Shown: piece by piece, positions 16,499 through 25,169 of the stretch
Layout: every line of letters starts with the position of its first letter
Numbering within the stretch: position 1 is the first letter of the stretch
Notes under the pieces: generated by a model
Database searches by the model: none
Told to the model about the DNA's origin: nothing
What the model saw: the letters and a program-made list of their open reading frames with translations, nothing else
Program-made: the position numbers and the translations under genes
NCBI GenBank assembly: GCA_947364395.1
Contig: CANASS010000011.1
Span: 1-50,693 of the forward strand
Origin: an uncultured bacterium
Lineage (GTDB): Bacteria > Bacillota > Clostridia > Oscillospirales > Oscillospiraceae
Length of the DNA: 50,693 nucleotides
Reading direction: 5' to 3'

Positions 16499-17752
16499 TC
16501 ATCCGCGCAGCAGCTCCTCCGCCGCCAGCATCACGCCGGTCTTGCCCGACTCGTAGGTGAGTCCCCCCTGGAGATACACCGTGTAGGGCTCCCGCATGGG
16601 CGCGTCGGCGGACAGCTCAATGGACGCCCCCTGGATAAAGGCCCCCGCCGCCATAATCACCTGGCTGTCGTAGCCCGGCATATCCCAGGGCTCCGGGGTG
16701 ACGTAGGAGTCCACCGGGGCCCCGGACTGGATGCCCTTACAGAACCGCTTCACCGCTTGCGGGTTTTTCAGATGTATCATCTGAATGATATCATGCCGGA
16801 CCTCGTCCGACTTGGGCTCTGTCTCATAGCCCAGCAGCTCCATGAGCCGTGCGGCGAACACGGCGGTTTTCACCGCCTGGGCCACGGTGTGGGGGGCCAG
16901 GAACAGCCCCTGGTACAGCAGGCGGCTACTGCCCAGCGTGGACCCGCACTCCCGGCCGATGCCCGGGCAGGTGAGGCGCATGGCCGCACCCTCCACCAGG
17001 TCCCGCCGTCCGGCGATATAGCCCCCGGTGGGGGCCAGCCCGCCGCCGGGGTTTTTGATGAGGGACCCCACCACCAGATCGGCCCCCACATGGGTGGGCT
17101 CCCGCTCTTCCACAAACTCACCGTAGCAGTTGTCCACCAAAATGGCGGCGTTTGGGTTGTTTTCCCGCACAATGGCGCACAGCTCCCCGATCTCCTCCAC
17201 GGACAGGGAGGCCCGGGTGGCATAGCCTTTGGAGCGCTGGATGAGCACCGCCTTTACCCTGGGGTCCCTAACCGCCTGGGCCAGGCCCGCCCTGTCGGGA
17301 GCGTCATCTGCCAGCTCCACCTGACGGTACTCCACACCGTAGTCCTTGAGGGAGCCATGTCCCTTGTCCACAGCCCCCACCACCCCCAGCAGGGTGTCGT
17401 AGGGAGCGCCCACGGCGGACACCAGCACGTCTCCGGCTTTCAGCGCCCCAAACAGGGCGCAGGTGATGGCGTGGGTCCCGTTGACAAACTGGAGGCGCAC
17501 CAAGGCGTCCTCCGTGCCGAACAGGTCCGCGTAGATCTCATCCAGCTTGTCCCGGCCCAGGTCATCGTACCCGTAACCCGTGGTCCCGGCAAAATAGCTC
17601 TCCGCCACCCGGTGCTTCTGGAACGCCGCCAGCACCCGCTGGCTGTTGGCCTGGGCAATGGCGTCGATCCGGGCAAACTGTCCGCCCAGCTCCCGGTCCG
17701 CCTGGCCGGCCAGCGTGCGCACCCGGTCCGATATCTGTAAAGGAGAATTCAT
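16499..17752 (-). CDS. Methionine gamma-lyase/aluminium resistance family PLP protein
   Basis: PLP-dependent protein of 417 residues in the PF06838-type family (Bacillus YnbB). Recognisable segments are the N-terminal GTTGYGYDDLGRD, LVRLQFVNGTHAI, the cofactor lysine in VGSLIKNPGGGLAPTGGYIAG (about residue 240) and CPGIGRECG. The name in databases comes from an old aluminium resistance observation and weak similarity to methionine gamma-lyase; the true substrate is not established. It lies 30 bases downstream of the first M42 peptidase gene. Confidence 0.85.
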   Translation of the reverse strand: MNSPLQISDRVRTLAGQADRELGGQFARIDAIAQANSQRVLAAFQKHRVAESYFAGTTGYGYDDLGRDKLDEIYADLFGTEDALVRLQFVNGTHAITCALFGALKAGDVLVSAVGAPYDTLLGVVGAVDKGHGSLKDYGVEYRQVELADDAPDRAGLAQAVRDPRVKAVLIQRSKGYATRASLSVEEIGELCAIVRENNPNAAILVDNCYGEFVEEREPTHVGADLVVGSLIKNPGGGLAPTGGYIAGRRDLVEGAAMRLTCPGIGRECGSTLGSSRLLYQGLFLAPHTVAQAVKTAVFAARLMELLGYETEPKSDEVRHDIIQMIHLKNPQAVKRFCKGIQSGAPVDSYVTPEPWDMPGYDSQVIMAAGAFIQGASIELSADAPMREPYTVYLQGGLTYESGKTGVMLAAEELLRG

Positions 17753-17782
17753 TGACTGTTCCCGTCCTATCTCGTGTTTCTT

Positions 17783-18781
17783 TTACTTCTCCAGCTTGCT
17801 GGAGGCAAAGGCCGCCGTCAGATCGGCGCAAGCCCGCACATCGCTCAGATCCGCCATTTCCACCGGGGTGTGAATATAGCGGCAGGGGATGGAGATGCCT
17901 CCGGCATACACCCCGCTCCGGGTGGACTGGATGGGTCCGGCGTCGGTGCCCCCCATCTGGAGCACATCCCGCTGAACGGGAATCCCCTTCTCCGCCCCCA
18001 GGCTCATCAGCTTCTCCACCAGGGCGGGCGGACAGATGACAGAGCGGTCCATCACCTTCACCGCCGCCCCCTTGCCGCACAGGCTGCTGGCCATATGTTT
18101 GCTCCCCGGTTCGTCATCCGCCCCAGTCACGTCCACAGCAATGCCGTAGTCCGGGTCCACGGTCCAGGCGGCGGTCTTGGCCCCCCGTGTGCCCACCTCC
18201 TCCTGGGTGGAGAACACAAAGTACAGGTCGTTCTCCGTCTCCTCCAGCTGCTCCATGGCCAGCAGGAGCACCAGACAGGCGATCCGGTCGTCCAGATAGG
18301 GGGAAATCACCCGGCCCGCCGCCTGACGGACGGGGGTACCGTATACGGCGGCGTCCCCCACCTGGACCAGCTTCTCCGCCTCTTCCCTGTCCGCCGCGCC
18401 GATGTCCACAAACAGGTCGCTCACCTTCAGCTTGTCCATCTCCGCGCCGTCCTTGGCGCAGATCAGGCCGCAGGTCCCATTTTGGAACCGCACCGGGGTA
18501 TACGCCACTTCCTTAGCGCTCACGCCGCCCAGCGCTCCCACCCGGACGAACCCCTTCTCGTCGATGTGAGTGGCCACCAGTCCGATGGAGTCCATGTGGG
18601 CGGAAAACATCACCTTGGGGCCGCTCCCCTTCTTATGGCAGATAAGATTGCCCAAAGTATCCCGGGAGATCTCGTCCACATAGGGCCGGGCCAGCTCCTC
18701 AATAACCTGAGAGACCTGATGTTCACAGCCGGAGGGGCCGAACGCCTCCACCAGCCGGGTCAAAACCTGTATCATTTCCAT
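17783..18781 (-). CDS. M42-family metallopeptidase (copy 1)
   Basis: Cytoplasmic di-zinc aminopeptidase of the TET/glutamyl aminopeptidase type, 332 residues. Metal and catalytic positions are in place: FSAHMDSIGL (about 63-70), DDRIACLVLL (about 175), TQEEVGTRGA (about 207) and the AVDVTG segment. It is the last of three tandem M42 genes, 15 bases from its neighbour. The copies differ enough to suggest distinct peptide preferences; such paralogues can form mixed dodecamers in other organisms, which is only a possibility here. Confidence 0.9.
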   Translation of the reverse strand: MEMIQVLTRLVEAFGPSGCEHQVSQVIEELARPYVDEISRDTLGNLICHKKGSGPKVMFSAHMDSIGLVATHIDEKGFVRVGALGGVSAKEVAYTPVRFQNGTCGLICAKDGAEMDKLKVSDLFVDIGAADREEAEKLVQVGDAAVYGTPVRQAAGRVISPYLDDRIACLVLLLAMEQLEETENDLYFVFSTQEEVGTRGAKTAAWTVDPDYGIAVDVTGADDEPGSKHMASSLCGKGAAVKVMDRSVICPPALVEKLMSLGAEKGIPVQRDVLQMGGTDAGPIQSTRSGVYAGGISIPCRYIHTPVEMADLSDVRACADLTAAFASSKLEK

Positions 18782-18796
18782 ATCAAAAACCCCCTG

Positions 18797-19819
18797 TCAC
18801 CGCTCCGCCAGGGCCTGGATAAACAGCCTGGCTAAGGCAAGCATCTGTTTTGTGTCAGAAATATTGCACACGCTGCTGGGGGCGTGGAGATAGCGCACCG
18901 CCGCCGAAATCCCGGCCACCCGCACCCCCGCCTTGGTCCGCTGGACCGCGTGGGCGTCGGTGCCCCCAGACAAATAGTGCTTCATCTGCCAGGGCAGGCC
19001 GTTTTTCTCCGCCAGCTCCCGCAGCAGCTCGAACAGCTCCCGGTCGTAGATGGTCCCGCCGTCCATCCAGGACAGGACCGGCCCCTTTCCCGGCCAGCAT
19101 ACCTGCCGGTCCGGCTCCAGGGCGGGGGTGTCGGCGGCGGTGGTGCCCTCCAGCACCAGGGCGATCTCCGGCGTAACGGAGAAGGCCGCGCCAAAGGCTC
19201 CCCGCGTGCCCACCTCCTCCATGGCAGTGAACACAAAGGTGCAGTCCATGGGCAGGTCCTCCTCCAGCAGCTTCACCAGCACGGCGCAGCCCACCCGGTC
19301 GTCGATGGCCTTGGCCTTCAACATCCCGCTGCCAAACTCCGCCACATCACCGGCGAAGGTGCAGATATCCCCCGGCTCCACCTGGGTCAGGGCCTCTTCC
19401 CTGTCCTTTGCGCCAATGTCGATATAGAGGTCGGTGAGCTTGGGCACCTTTTTCCGCTCTTCCGCCTTTGTCAGGTGGATGGCCTTCAGGCCGATGACAC
19501 CGGGAATGGCCTTCTCCCCCACCGTCACCCGCTTGCCCAGCAGAACGCGCAGGTCGATGCCCCCCACGCAGCCGAATTTCAAATAGCCCTCGTCGGTGAC
19601 CGATTTGACGATCAGCCCCACCTCGTCCATGTGGGCGCACAGCATCAGCCTGTTCCCCACGGCCTTCGCGCCCCGTTTGAACACGATCAGATTACCCAGG
19701 GCATCCGTGCGGAGGCTGTCGGCGTGGGGCTCCACCCGCCGCCGGATATAGTCCCGGACCTGATCCTCATGGGAGGCGACGCCGGACAGGGCGCACAGCG
19801 TTTTCAGTGTCTCAATCAT
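18797..19819 (-). CDS. M42-family metallopeptidase (copy 2)
   Basis: Second of the three M42 aminopeptidases, 340 residues. Conserved sites are LCAHMDEVGLIV (about 62-73), DDRVGCAVLV (about 178), FTAMEEVGTRGAFGAA (about 208-223) and the C-terminal GGTDAHAVQRTKAGV histidine. The usual AxDVT motif is replaced by LVLEGTTAAD, which occurs in one M42 subgroup. The gene overlaps copy 3 by 4 bases and is followed after 15 bases by copy 1, so all three are expected on one transcript. Confidence 0.9.
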   Translation of the reverse strand: MIETLKTLCALSGVASHEDQVRDYIRRRVEPHADSLRTDALGNLIVFKRGAKAVGNRLMLCAHMDEVGLIVKSVTDEGYLKFGCVGGIDLRVLLGKRVTVGEKAIPGVIGLKAIHLTKAEERKKVPKLTDLYIDIGAKDREEALTQVEPGDICTFAGDVAEFGSGMLKAKAIDDRVGCAVLVKLLEEDLPMDCTFVFTAMEEVGTRGAFGAAFSVTPEIALVLEGTTAADTPALEPDRQVCWPGKGPVLSWMDGGTIYDRELFELLRELAEKNGLPWQMKHYLSGGTDAHAVQRTKAGVRVAGISAAVRYLHAPSSVCNISDTKQMLALARLFIQALAER

Positions 19820-20847
19820 TGTGCCTCCTCCTCTCCCAGACCCTGCGCAAAGGCAGCCAGCAGCCGGGCGGTGTCCTCGATGTCGCTCAGCTCCGCCACC
19901 TCCACCGGGGTGTGCATATATTTCAGGGGCACCGACACAACGGCGGTGGCCACCCCCTCGTTAGCGATCTGCATATTCCAGCCGTTGGTCCCGCTGTTTC
20001 CCTCCATAATCTCTTTCTGGACGGACATGTCCAGCCCCGCCGCCTTGTCCAGCAGCCGCTTCACCATCCAGCGGGCGCAGTTGGGGCCAATGCCCACCGC
20101 CGGTCCGCCGCCCATGACAAAGCTCTCGTCCTTGGGGCTGTCCGGCGTTCTGCCGTGGGTCACGTCCACCGCCACGCAGAAGTCGGGGACCAGCGCCTGG
20201 GCGCCCACCTTGGCCCCCACGCCGCCGGTCTCCTCGCACACGCTGCCCAGGATATAGAGGTCAACATCCAGCGTTTGCTCCTTCAGCAGCTCCGCCACCC
20301 GCAGCAGCGCCGCAAAGCAGGCCCGGTCGTCCAGCGATTTGGCGCACACCTGCCGCTCTCCCAGGCGGGTGAAATCCGTCCGGTACACCATGGGCGTGCC
20401 AATGGGGATCAGCCGCTCCGCCTCCTCCTGGGACAGGCCCGCGTCAATGAACAGGTCCTTCACCTCCGGGGCCTTCTCCCGGTCCTCCGCCTGCAGCACG
20501 TGGGGGGGCAGGCAGGCCACCACCCCCAGCATGGGCGGATCGGTGAGGATTCTCACCTCCCGGTTGGGAAGCATCCGGGCGTCCACGCCGACGGCCTTAA
20601 AACGCAGGAAGCCGTCCTTGTGCCCGGTGACCATCAGGCCGACCTCGTCCAGGTGAGCGTCCAGCAGCAGCTTTTTTGCCCCCGGCCTCCCACAGCGGCG
20701 CACGCCAACCAGACTGCCCAGCCTGTCGGTCCAGACCTCGTCCATCAGCGGCTCCAGCAGCTCCCTGGCCGCCAGCACGGCGGGACCTTCAAAGCCGGAG
20801 GGCCCGCCCGCGGCGCACAGCCGCTCCAACATATGTTCTATCTCCAC
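19816..20847 (-). CDS. M42-family metallopeptidase (copy 3)
   Basis: First transcribed of the three M42 genes, 343 residues. It has DAHLDEVGLMV (leucine replaces the usual methionine), DDRACFAALLR, SVCEETGGVGAKVGA (the usual TRG is GVG) and AVDVTHGRTPD. It is the most divergent of the three around the second metal site but keeps the acidic and histidine ligands. It lies 22 bases downstream of murD, so the peptidases share the murD promoter unless an internal one exists. Confidence 0.9.
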   Translation of the reverse strand: MEIEHMLERLCAAGGPSGFEGPAVLAARELLEPLMDEVWTDRLGSLVGVRRCGRPGAKKLLLDAHLDEVGLMVTGHKDGFLRFKAVGVDARMLPNREVRILTDPPMLGVVACLPPHVLQAEDREKAPEVKDLFIDAGLSQEEAERLIPIGTPMVYRTDFTRLGERQVCAKSLDDRACFAALLRVAELLKEQTLDVDLYILGSVCEETGGVGAKVGAQALVPDFCVAVDVTHGRTPDSPKDESFVMGGGPAVGIGPNCARWMVKRLLDKAAGLDMSVQKEIMEGNSGTNGWNMQIANEGVATAVVSVPLKYMHTPVEVAELSDIEDTARLLAAFAQGLGEEEAQ

Positions 20848-20869
20848 TTCTGTTTTGCTCCTTTCCCGC

Positions 20870-22249
20870 TCATTGCAGAGCGTTTACCAAATCCTTAAAA
20901 GTGTTTCCCCGTTCCTCAAAATTCTTAAAGCGGTCAAAGGAGGCGCTGGCCGGGGAGAGAATGACCACGTCCCCCGGCTGGGCCAGCCCCCGGGCCCGGT
21001 TCACCGCCTCCTGGAGGCCGGCGCAGTCAAAGATGGCCGGCCCCCCCTCCCGGAAGCCGGGCGCGGCCAGAGTAGCCGCCTTGATCTTTTCCGCCGTGTC
21101 CCCCGTCAGCAGGAGGGCCTTGACGCGCTCCACAATCTCCGGCCCCAGGGCGTCGTAGGGAATGTGCTTGTCGTAGCCCCCGGCGATGAGGATCACCTTC
21201 CGGGCAAAGGAGCGCAGACCCGCCATGGTCCGGCTGGGGCTGGAGGCGATGGAATCGTTGTAATAGCGCACTCCGTCCAGCTCCCGCACCAGCTCGATGC
21301 GGTGGGGCACCCCGCCAAAGGTGCGGGCGAAATTCCGGATCACCTCGTCCGGCACCAGGCCGTCCACCGCCGCGATGGCCGCCATATAATTTTCCAGATT
21401 GTGGAGGCCGGGCAGAAGGATGTCGTCTACGGCCAGCACCGGGCGGCCATGGCACATCACCGTCTTGTCCCGCAGGCACACCCCGTTCTCCAGCGCCCCC
21501 TTTCTGCTGAACAGGGTGACCGCCCCCCGGGCCTGGGCGGCGAAGGACGCCGTGATCTCATTGTCGGCGTTGAGCACCACCCGGTCGCTGGAGTCCTGGT
21601 AGGCGAAGATGTTCCGCTTGGCGTTCACGTACTCGTCCATATCCTTGTGTACGTCCAGGTGGTTGGGGGCCAGATTGGTGACCACCGCGATGCTGGGACT
21701 CTGCCCCACGGTCATCAGCTGGAAGGAGGACAGCTCCAGCACCACTATGTCGTCGGGGCGGATGTCGTCCACCTGGCACAGCAGGGGATGGCCGATGTTC
21801 CCCCCCACAAAGGTGCGGTAGCCCGCCGCCTTCAGCAGCCCCGCGATGATGGTAGTGGTGGTGGTCTTTCCGTCGGAGCCGGTCACCGCGATGATCCGGC
21901 AGGGGCACAGATCCAAAAACGCCTCCATCTCCGAGGTGAGCTCCGCCCCCGCCTCCACCGCCCTTTTCAGCTGGGGGACATCGGGCATCAGTCCCGGCGT
22001 GCGGAAAATCACGCCGGCCCCATCCAGGTGGTCCAGGTAGTCCGGACCCAGCGCCGCCGTCAGCCCCCGGCGCTCCAGGGACTCGATGAGGCCGTCGAAG
22101 TCCTCCCGCCGGCGTTTGTCGCACGCCAGCACCTTCACCCCCGCGTCCAGCAGGCCCTCCACCAGCGGCCTGTTGGATACGCCCAGGCCGATCACCGCCA
22201 CCTTTTTCCCTTTTAACGAGCTGAAGTATTCTTTCAACGCTGAATCCAT
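20870..22249 (-). CDS. murD: UDP-N-acetylmuramoylalanine-D-glutamate ligase
   Basis: Adds D-glutamate to UDP-MurNAc-L-alanine in peptidoglycan synthesis. The N-terminal nucleotide-fold domain starts with KKVAVIGLGVSN, the ATP-binding loop is VTGSDGKTTTTT (about residue 120), NLAPNHLDVHKDMDEY carries the Mur ligase histidine, and the C-terminal ligand domain follows DGVRYYNDSIASSP. The length, 459 residues, is normal. It is not in a dcw cluster here; its neighbours are peptidases. A clear promoter lies about 70 bases upstream, divergent from rnpB. Confidence 0.96.
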   Translation of the reverse strand: MDSALKEYFSSLKGKKVAVIGLGVSNRPLVEGLLDAGVKVLACDKRRREDFDGLIESLERRGLTAALGPDYLDHLDGAGVIFRTPGLMPDVPQLKRAVEAGAELTSEMEAFLDLCPCRIIAVTGSDGKTTTTTIIAGLLKAAGYRTFVGGNIGHPLLCQVDDIRPDDIVVLELSSFQLMTVGQSPSIAVVTNLAPNHLDVHKDMDEYVNAKRNIFAYQDSSDRVVLNADNEITASFAAQARGAVTLFSRKGALENGVCLRDKTVMCHGRPVLAVDDILLPGLHNLENYMAAIAAVDGLVPDEVIRNFARTFGGVPHRIELVRELDGVRYYNDSIASSPSRTMAGLRSFARKVILIAGGYDKHIPYDALGPEIVERVKALLLTGDTAEKIKAATLAAPGFREGGPAIFDCAGLQEAVNRARGLAQPGDVVILSPASASFDRFKNFEERGNTFKDLVNALQ

Positions 22250-22319
22250 TGATATTCAAACCTCCAAATCATCGGTTTTGAACGCCGGCCTCTCAATGGC
22301 AGATTTCGCATACCCAGGT

Positions 22320-22348
22320 ATTATACCCCATTCAATTTCATTTGACAA
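22320..22348 (-). promoter_or_regulatory. Sigma-A promoter of murD
   Basis: Minus strand TTGTCA (22343-22348), 17-base spacer, TATAAT (22320-22325). Its -35 box is the complement of the rnpB -35 box, shifted by one base, so the two promoters overlap face to face. Confidence 0.8.
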
Positions 22349-22370
22349 TCACCTAAAGATGAAGTACAAT
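22342..22370 (+). promoter_or_regulatory. Sigma-A promoter of rnpB
   Basis: TTGACA (22342-22347), 17-base spacer, TACAAT (22365-22370). The RNA 5' end as judged from the P1 helix (22378) is 7-8 bases after the -10 box, an ideal distance. Confidence 0.9.
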
Positions 22371-22376
22371 CAAAAA

Positions 22377-22731
22377 CGCAAGTGCGCTGGACAGCCGCGC
22401 GGGCAGTCCGAAAGGGCGTCCGTGAGGAAAGTCCGGGCTCCACAGGGCAAGGATAACGGGTAACACCCGCCGGGGGCGACCCTAGGAAAAGTGCAACAGA
22501 AATAAACCGCTGGGAGGTTTCACCTGCCAGCAAGGGTGGAAAGGCGAGGTAAGAGCTCACCCAATGGCGTGTCAAGCGCCCATTGCTGTAAACTCTATCC
22601 GGAGCAACGCCGTGGGAACACATATGGCCGGCCCGGCCGTGTTCAGGAGGCGGCTGGAGCGCACCGGCAACGGTGCGCCTAGATAGATGGCTGTCTTAAA
22701 TGACAGAACCCGGCTTACAGGCGCACTTGCA
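22377..22731 (+). ncRNA. rnpB: RNase P RNA, bacterial A type
   Basis: Catalytic RNA that trims the 5' ends of tRNA precursors. Terminal helix P1 is perfect: GCAAGTGCGC (22378-22387) pairs with GCGCACTTGC (22721-22730). The universally conserved core blocks are present: GAGGAAAGTCCGGGCTCC near 22421, GGGTAAGAGCTCACC-like sequence around 22548-22562, and ACAGAACCCGGCTTACAGG (about 22702-22720) at the 3' end. The length of about 354 nt fits. It has its own promoter and an intrinsic terminator. Confidence 0.97.
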
Positions 22732-22734
22732 GGA

Positions 22735-22766
22735 CGCGGGACCCCGAGTGGGGTCCCGCGTTTCCC
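22735..22766 (+). terminator. rnpB terminator
   Basis: A perfect 11-bp stem, CGCGGGACCCC and GGGGTCCCGCG, around GAGT, followed by TTTCCCTT. It starts 4 bases after the RNase P RNA end. Confidence 0.9.
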
Positions 22767-22824
22767 TTGTCCATCTTACCCTAGGAGGGACCGTTTGAGC
22801 CGCTAATTTCTCTCTTTTTGTCCG

Positions 22825-22853
22825 TTGCGCTGGAGCTTTCTATACTATATAAT
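22825..22853 (+). promoter_or_regulatory. Sigma-A promoter of the pyr operon
   Basis: TTGCGC (22825-22830), 17-base spacer, TATAAT (22848-22853). The leader to pyrC is only about 36 bases, too short for a PyrR-type attenuator, and no terminator hairpin is seen in it. Confidence 0.75.
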
Positions 22854-22896
22854 GTGTAATAGCGTTTTATACAATACAGTTAGGAGGGATATGCCC

Positions 22897-24171
22897 ATGC
22901 GGCTCTTGATTCGGGGCGGACGGGTCATTGACCCTGCCAACAGGATTGACGAATACCTGGACATTTTGCTGGCAGATGGAAAAATCGCCCGGCTGGGAAA
23001 AAATCTGCCCGCGGAGGACGCCCAGGTGCTGGACGCCGGAGGGCTGGCCGCGACCCCCGGCCTGGTGGACATGCACGTCCATCTGCGGGAGCCGGGCTTC
23101 GAGGACAAGGAAACAGTGGCCACCGGCTGCGCCGCCGCGGCCAGAGGCGGCGTGACCACCCTGGTGGCCATGCCCAACACCCGACCTGCCACGGACTGCG
23201 GGGAGGTTGTGAGCTTGGTGCGGGACAAGGCTCTCCCCACCGGGGTGAACGTCCTCCCCGCCGGGGCCGTAACCCTGGGACAGAAGGGCGAGGCCCTCAC
23301 CGTCTTCGTTGCGCTGAAGGCGGCGGGCGTCCCCGCCCTCACCGACGACGGAGTGCCCATTCAAAATCTGGCCCTGCTCCGTCAGGCCATGATTGCGGCC
23401 AAAGCGCTGGGCCTGCCCCTGCTGGACCACTGTGAGGACCGGGACATGGTGCGCAATTACGCCGTCAACGAGGGGGCGGTTTCCCGGAAGCTGGGACTCC
23501 CCGGCCGCCCCGCCGTGGCGGAGGAGCTCCAGATCATGCGGGACGTGATGCTGGCGGAGGACACCGGGGCCCATGTCCACATCTGCCACATCTCCACCGC
23601 CAAGGGGGTGGAGATCGTGCGGCAGGCCAAGGCCCGGGGCGTCCGGGTCACCTGCGAGACCTGCCCCCAGTACTTCACCCTCACCGAGGAGGAGGTGCTC
23701 CGCCAGGGCGCCATGGCCCGGGTCAATCCCCCCCTGCGCACCCAGGCCGACGTGGAGGGCATCCGGGCGGGTCTCATGGACGGGACCATCGACGCCATCG
23801 TCACCGACCACGCCCCCCACACCGCAGAGGAGAAATCCAAGCCCCTTCCCGACGCCCCCAGCGGCATGGTGGGGCTGGAGACCTCCCTGGCCCTGGCTCT
23901 CACCGGGCTGTACCACACAGGACTGCTGCCCTTGAGCCGGGTACTAGCGCTGATGTCCGCCTCTCCCGCCGCCCTGCTGGGGCTGGACAAGGGAACCCTG
24001 AGCCTGGGCCGGGACGCCGACCTGGTCCTCTTCGACCCGGACCAGGAGTGGACCATCGACAAAAATCAATTCGTCTCCAAAGGCCGCAACACCCCTTTCC
24101 ACGGGCGGGCTGTGCGGGGGAAGGTCAAATACACCATTTCCCGGGGAAATATTATTTATATGGAGGGCTGA
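22897..24171 (+). CDS. pyrC: Dihydroorotase
   Basis: Cyclises carbamoyl-aspartate to dihydroorotate in pyrimidine synthesis. It is the long Gram-positive type (424 residues). Metal-binding motifs are DMHVHLREPG (about residue 58), LLDHCED with the bridging region, HICHIST and VTDHAPH (about 305). The start is the ATG at 22897 (MRLLIRGG), 8 bases after GGAGGG; the ATG at 22891 is too close to it. It opens the pyrC-pyrF-pyrK-pyrD cluster and lies 3 bases before pyrF. Confidence 0.96.
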   Translation: MRLLIRGGRVIDPANRIDEYLDILLADGKIARLGKNLPAEDAQVLDAGGLAATPGLVDMHVHLREPGFEDKETVATGCAAAARGGVTTLVAMPNTRPATDCGEVVSLVRDKALPTGVNVLPAGAVTLGQKGEALTVFVALKAAGVPALTDDGVPIQNLALLRQAMIAAKALGLPLLDHCEDRDMVRNYAVNEGAVSRKLGLPGRPAVAEELQIMRDVMLAEDTGAHVHICHISTAKGVEIVRQAKARGVRVTCETCPQYFTLTEEEVLRQGAMARVNPPLRTQADVEGIRAGLMDGTIDAIVTDHAPHTAEEKSKPLPDAPSGMVGLETSLALALTGLYHTGLLPLSRVLALMSASPAALLGLDKGTLSLGRDADLVLFDPDQEWTIDKNQFVSKGRNTPFHGRAVRGKVKYTISRGNIIYMEG

Positions 24172-24174
24172 ATC

Positions 24175-25098
24175 ATGTCATTCGACGTATTGCAGGACAA
24201 GATCAAGGCAAAAAAGAACCCCACCGTGGCCGGGCTGGACGCCCGGGTGGAGTACGTTCCCCCGTTCATCCTCAAAAAGCACATGGACCGGCATGGGGAG
24301 ACCCTGGAGGCCGCCGCCCAGGCCGTGCTGGAATTTGACAAGGGCCTCATCGACGCCCTGGCGGACGTGGTGCCCGCCGTCAAGCCCCAGTCCGCTTACT
24401 TTGAGATGCTGGGCTGGCGGGGTATGCGGGTCCTGGAGGAGATCATCTCCTACGCCCAGGAAAAGGGCCTGTTCGTCATCGCCGACGTGAAGCGGGGCGA
24501 CATCGGCACCACCGCCGCCGCCTACAGCGCGGCGTGGCTGGGCGCCACCCAGGTGGGCGGAACCGCCTGCTCCGTGTTTGACGCCGACTGCGTCACCCTC
24601 AACGGCTACATGGGGTCCGACGCCATCAAGCCCTTCCTCAAGGACTGCGCCCAGTGGAACAAGTGCGCCTTTGTGCTGGCCAAGACCTCCAACCCCTCCT
24701 CGGTGGAGCTCCAGGACATCGTGGCCGGAGACCGGCTGGTGTACACCGTCATGGGCGACCTGATCCAGCGCTGGGGCCAGGGTACCGAGGGCAAGTACCG
24801 TTACCAGGCCCTGGGGGCGGTGGTGGGAGCCACCCATCCCTCCGTCCTCAAGGAGCTGCGCTACCGCCTGGACAAGACCTTCTTCCTGGTTCCCGGCTAT
24901 GGAGCCCAGGGAGGCACCGCCGCCGATGTGCGCTACGCCTTCGACGAGCTGGGCCGGGGGGCCATCGTCAACGCCTCCCGCTCCATCATGTGCGCCTGGC
25001 AGAAAACCGGCAAGGACGGCGCGGACTACCAGGAGTCCGCCCGGTCTGCCGCTGAGCAGATGCGGGACGAGATCAAGCAGTACGTGACGATTTTGTAG
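24175..25098 (+). CDS. pyrF: Orotidine 5'-phosphate decarboxylase, type 2
   Basis: Last step to UMP. The length of 307 residues and the motif FVIADVKRGDIGTTAAAYSAAW (catalytic Asp-Lys-Asp, about residues 97-104) mark it as the longer PyrF subfamily of Clostridia, mycobacteria and Myxococcus. N-terminal GLDAR and C-terminal VPGYGAQGGTAADV also fit. It begins 3 bases after the pyrC stop, so the two are translationally coupled. Confidence 0.95.
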   Translation: MSFDVLQDKIKAKKNPTVAGLDARVEYVPPFILKKHMDRHGETLEAAAQAVLEFDKGLIDALADVVPAVKPQSAYFEMLGWRGMRVLEEIISYAQEKGLFVIADVKRGDIGTTAAAYSAAWLGATQVGGTACSVFDADCVTLNGYMGSDAIKPFLKDCAQWNKCAFVLAKTSNPSSVELQDIVAGDRLVYTVMGDLIQRWGQGTEGKYRYQALGAVVGATHPSVLKELRYRLDKTFFLVPGYGAQGGTAADVRYAFDELGRGAIVNASRSIMCAWQKTGKDGADYQESARSAAEQMRDEIKQYVTIL

Positions 25099-25103
25099 GG
25101 CCT

Positions 25104-25130
25104 TCTTTTTCTTTTCTTGAAAGAAAAAGA
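25104..25130. repeat. Pyrimidine/purine hairpin between pyrF and pyrK
   Basis: An 11-bp perfect stem of only T/C on one arm and A/G on the other (TCTTTTTCTTT with AAAGAAAAAGA) around a 5-base loop, followed by another A/G-rich tract. It is low in GC and so weak as a terminator. It may be an mRNA processing or stability element, or a dispersed repeat; I can see only this one copy. Confidence 0.45.
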
Positions 25131-25169
25131 GGCAAAAAGAAAAGAACTTTAGACTTTTGGAGGGATAAG

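Noticed and set aside
22861..22890. A start for pyrC at 22825 or 22891 rather than 22897.
   Set aside because: The first would lie on top of the promoter -35 box, and the second is only 2-3 bases from the Shine-Dalgarno; 22897 has ideal spacing and gives the normal protein length.
25104..25130. Intrinsic terminator between pyrF and pyrK.
   Set aside because: The stem is almost all A-T pairs, no T-run follows on the plus strand, and pyrK and pyrD need expression with pyrC and pyrF.
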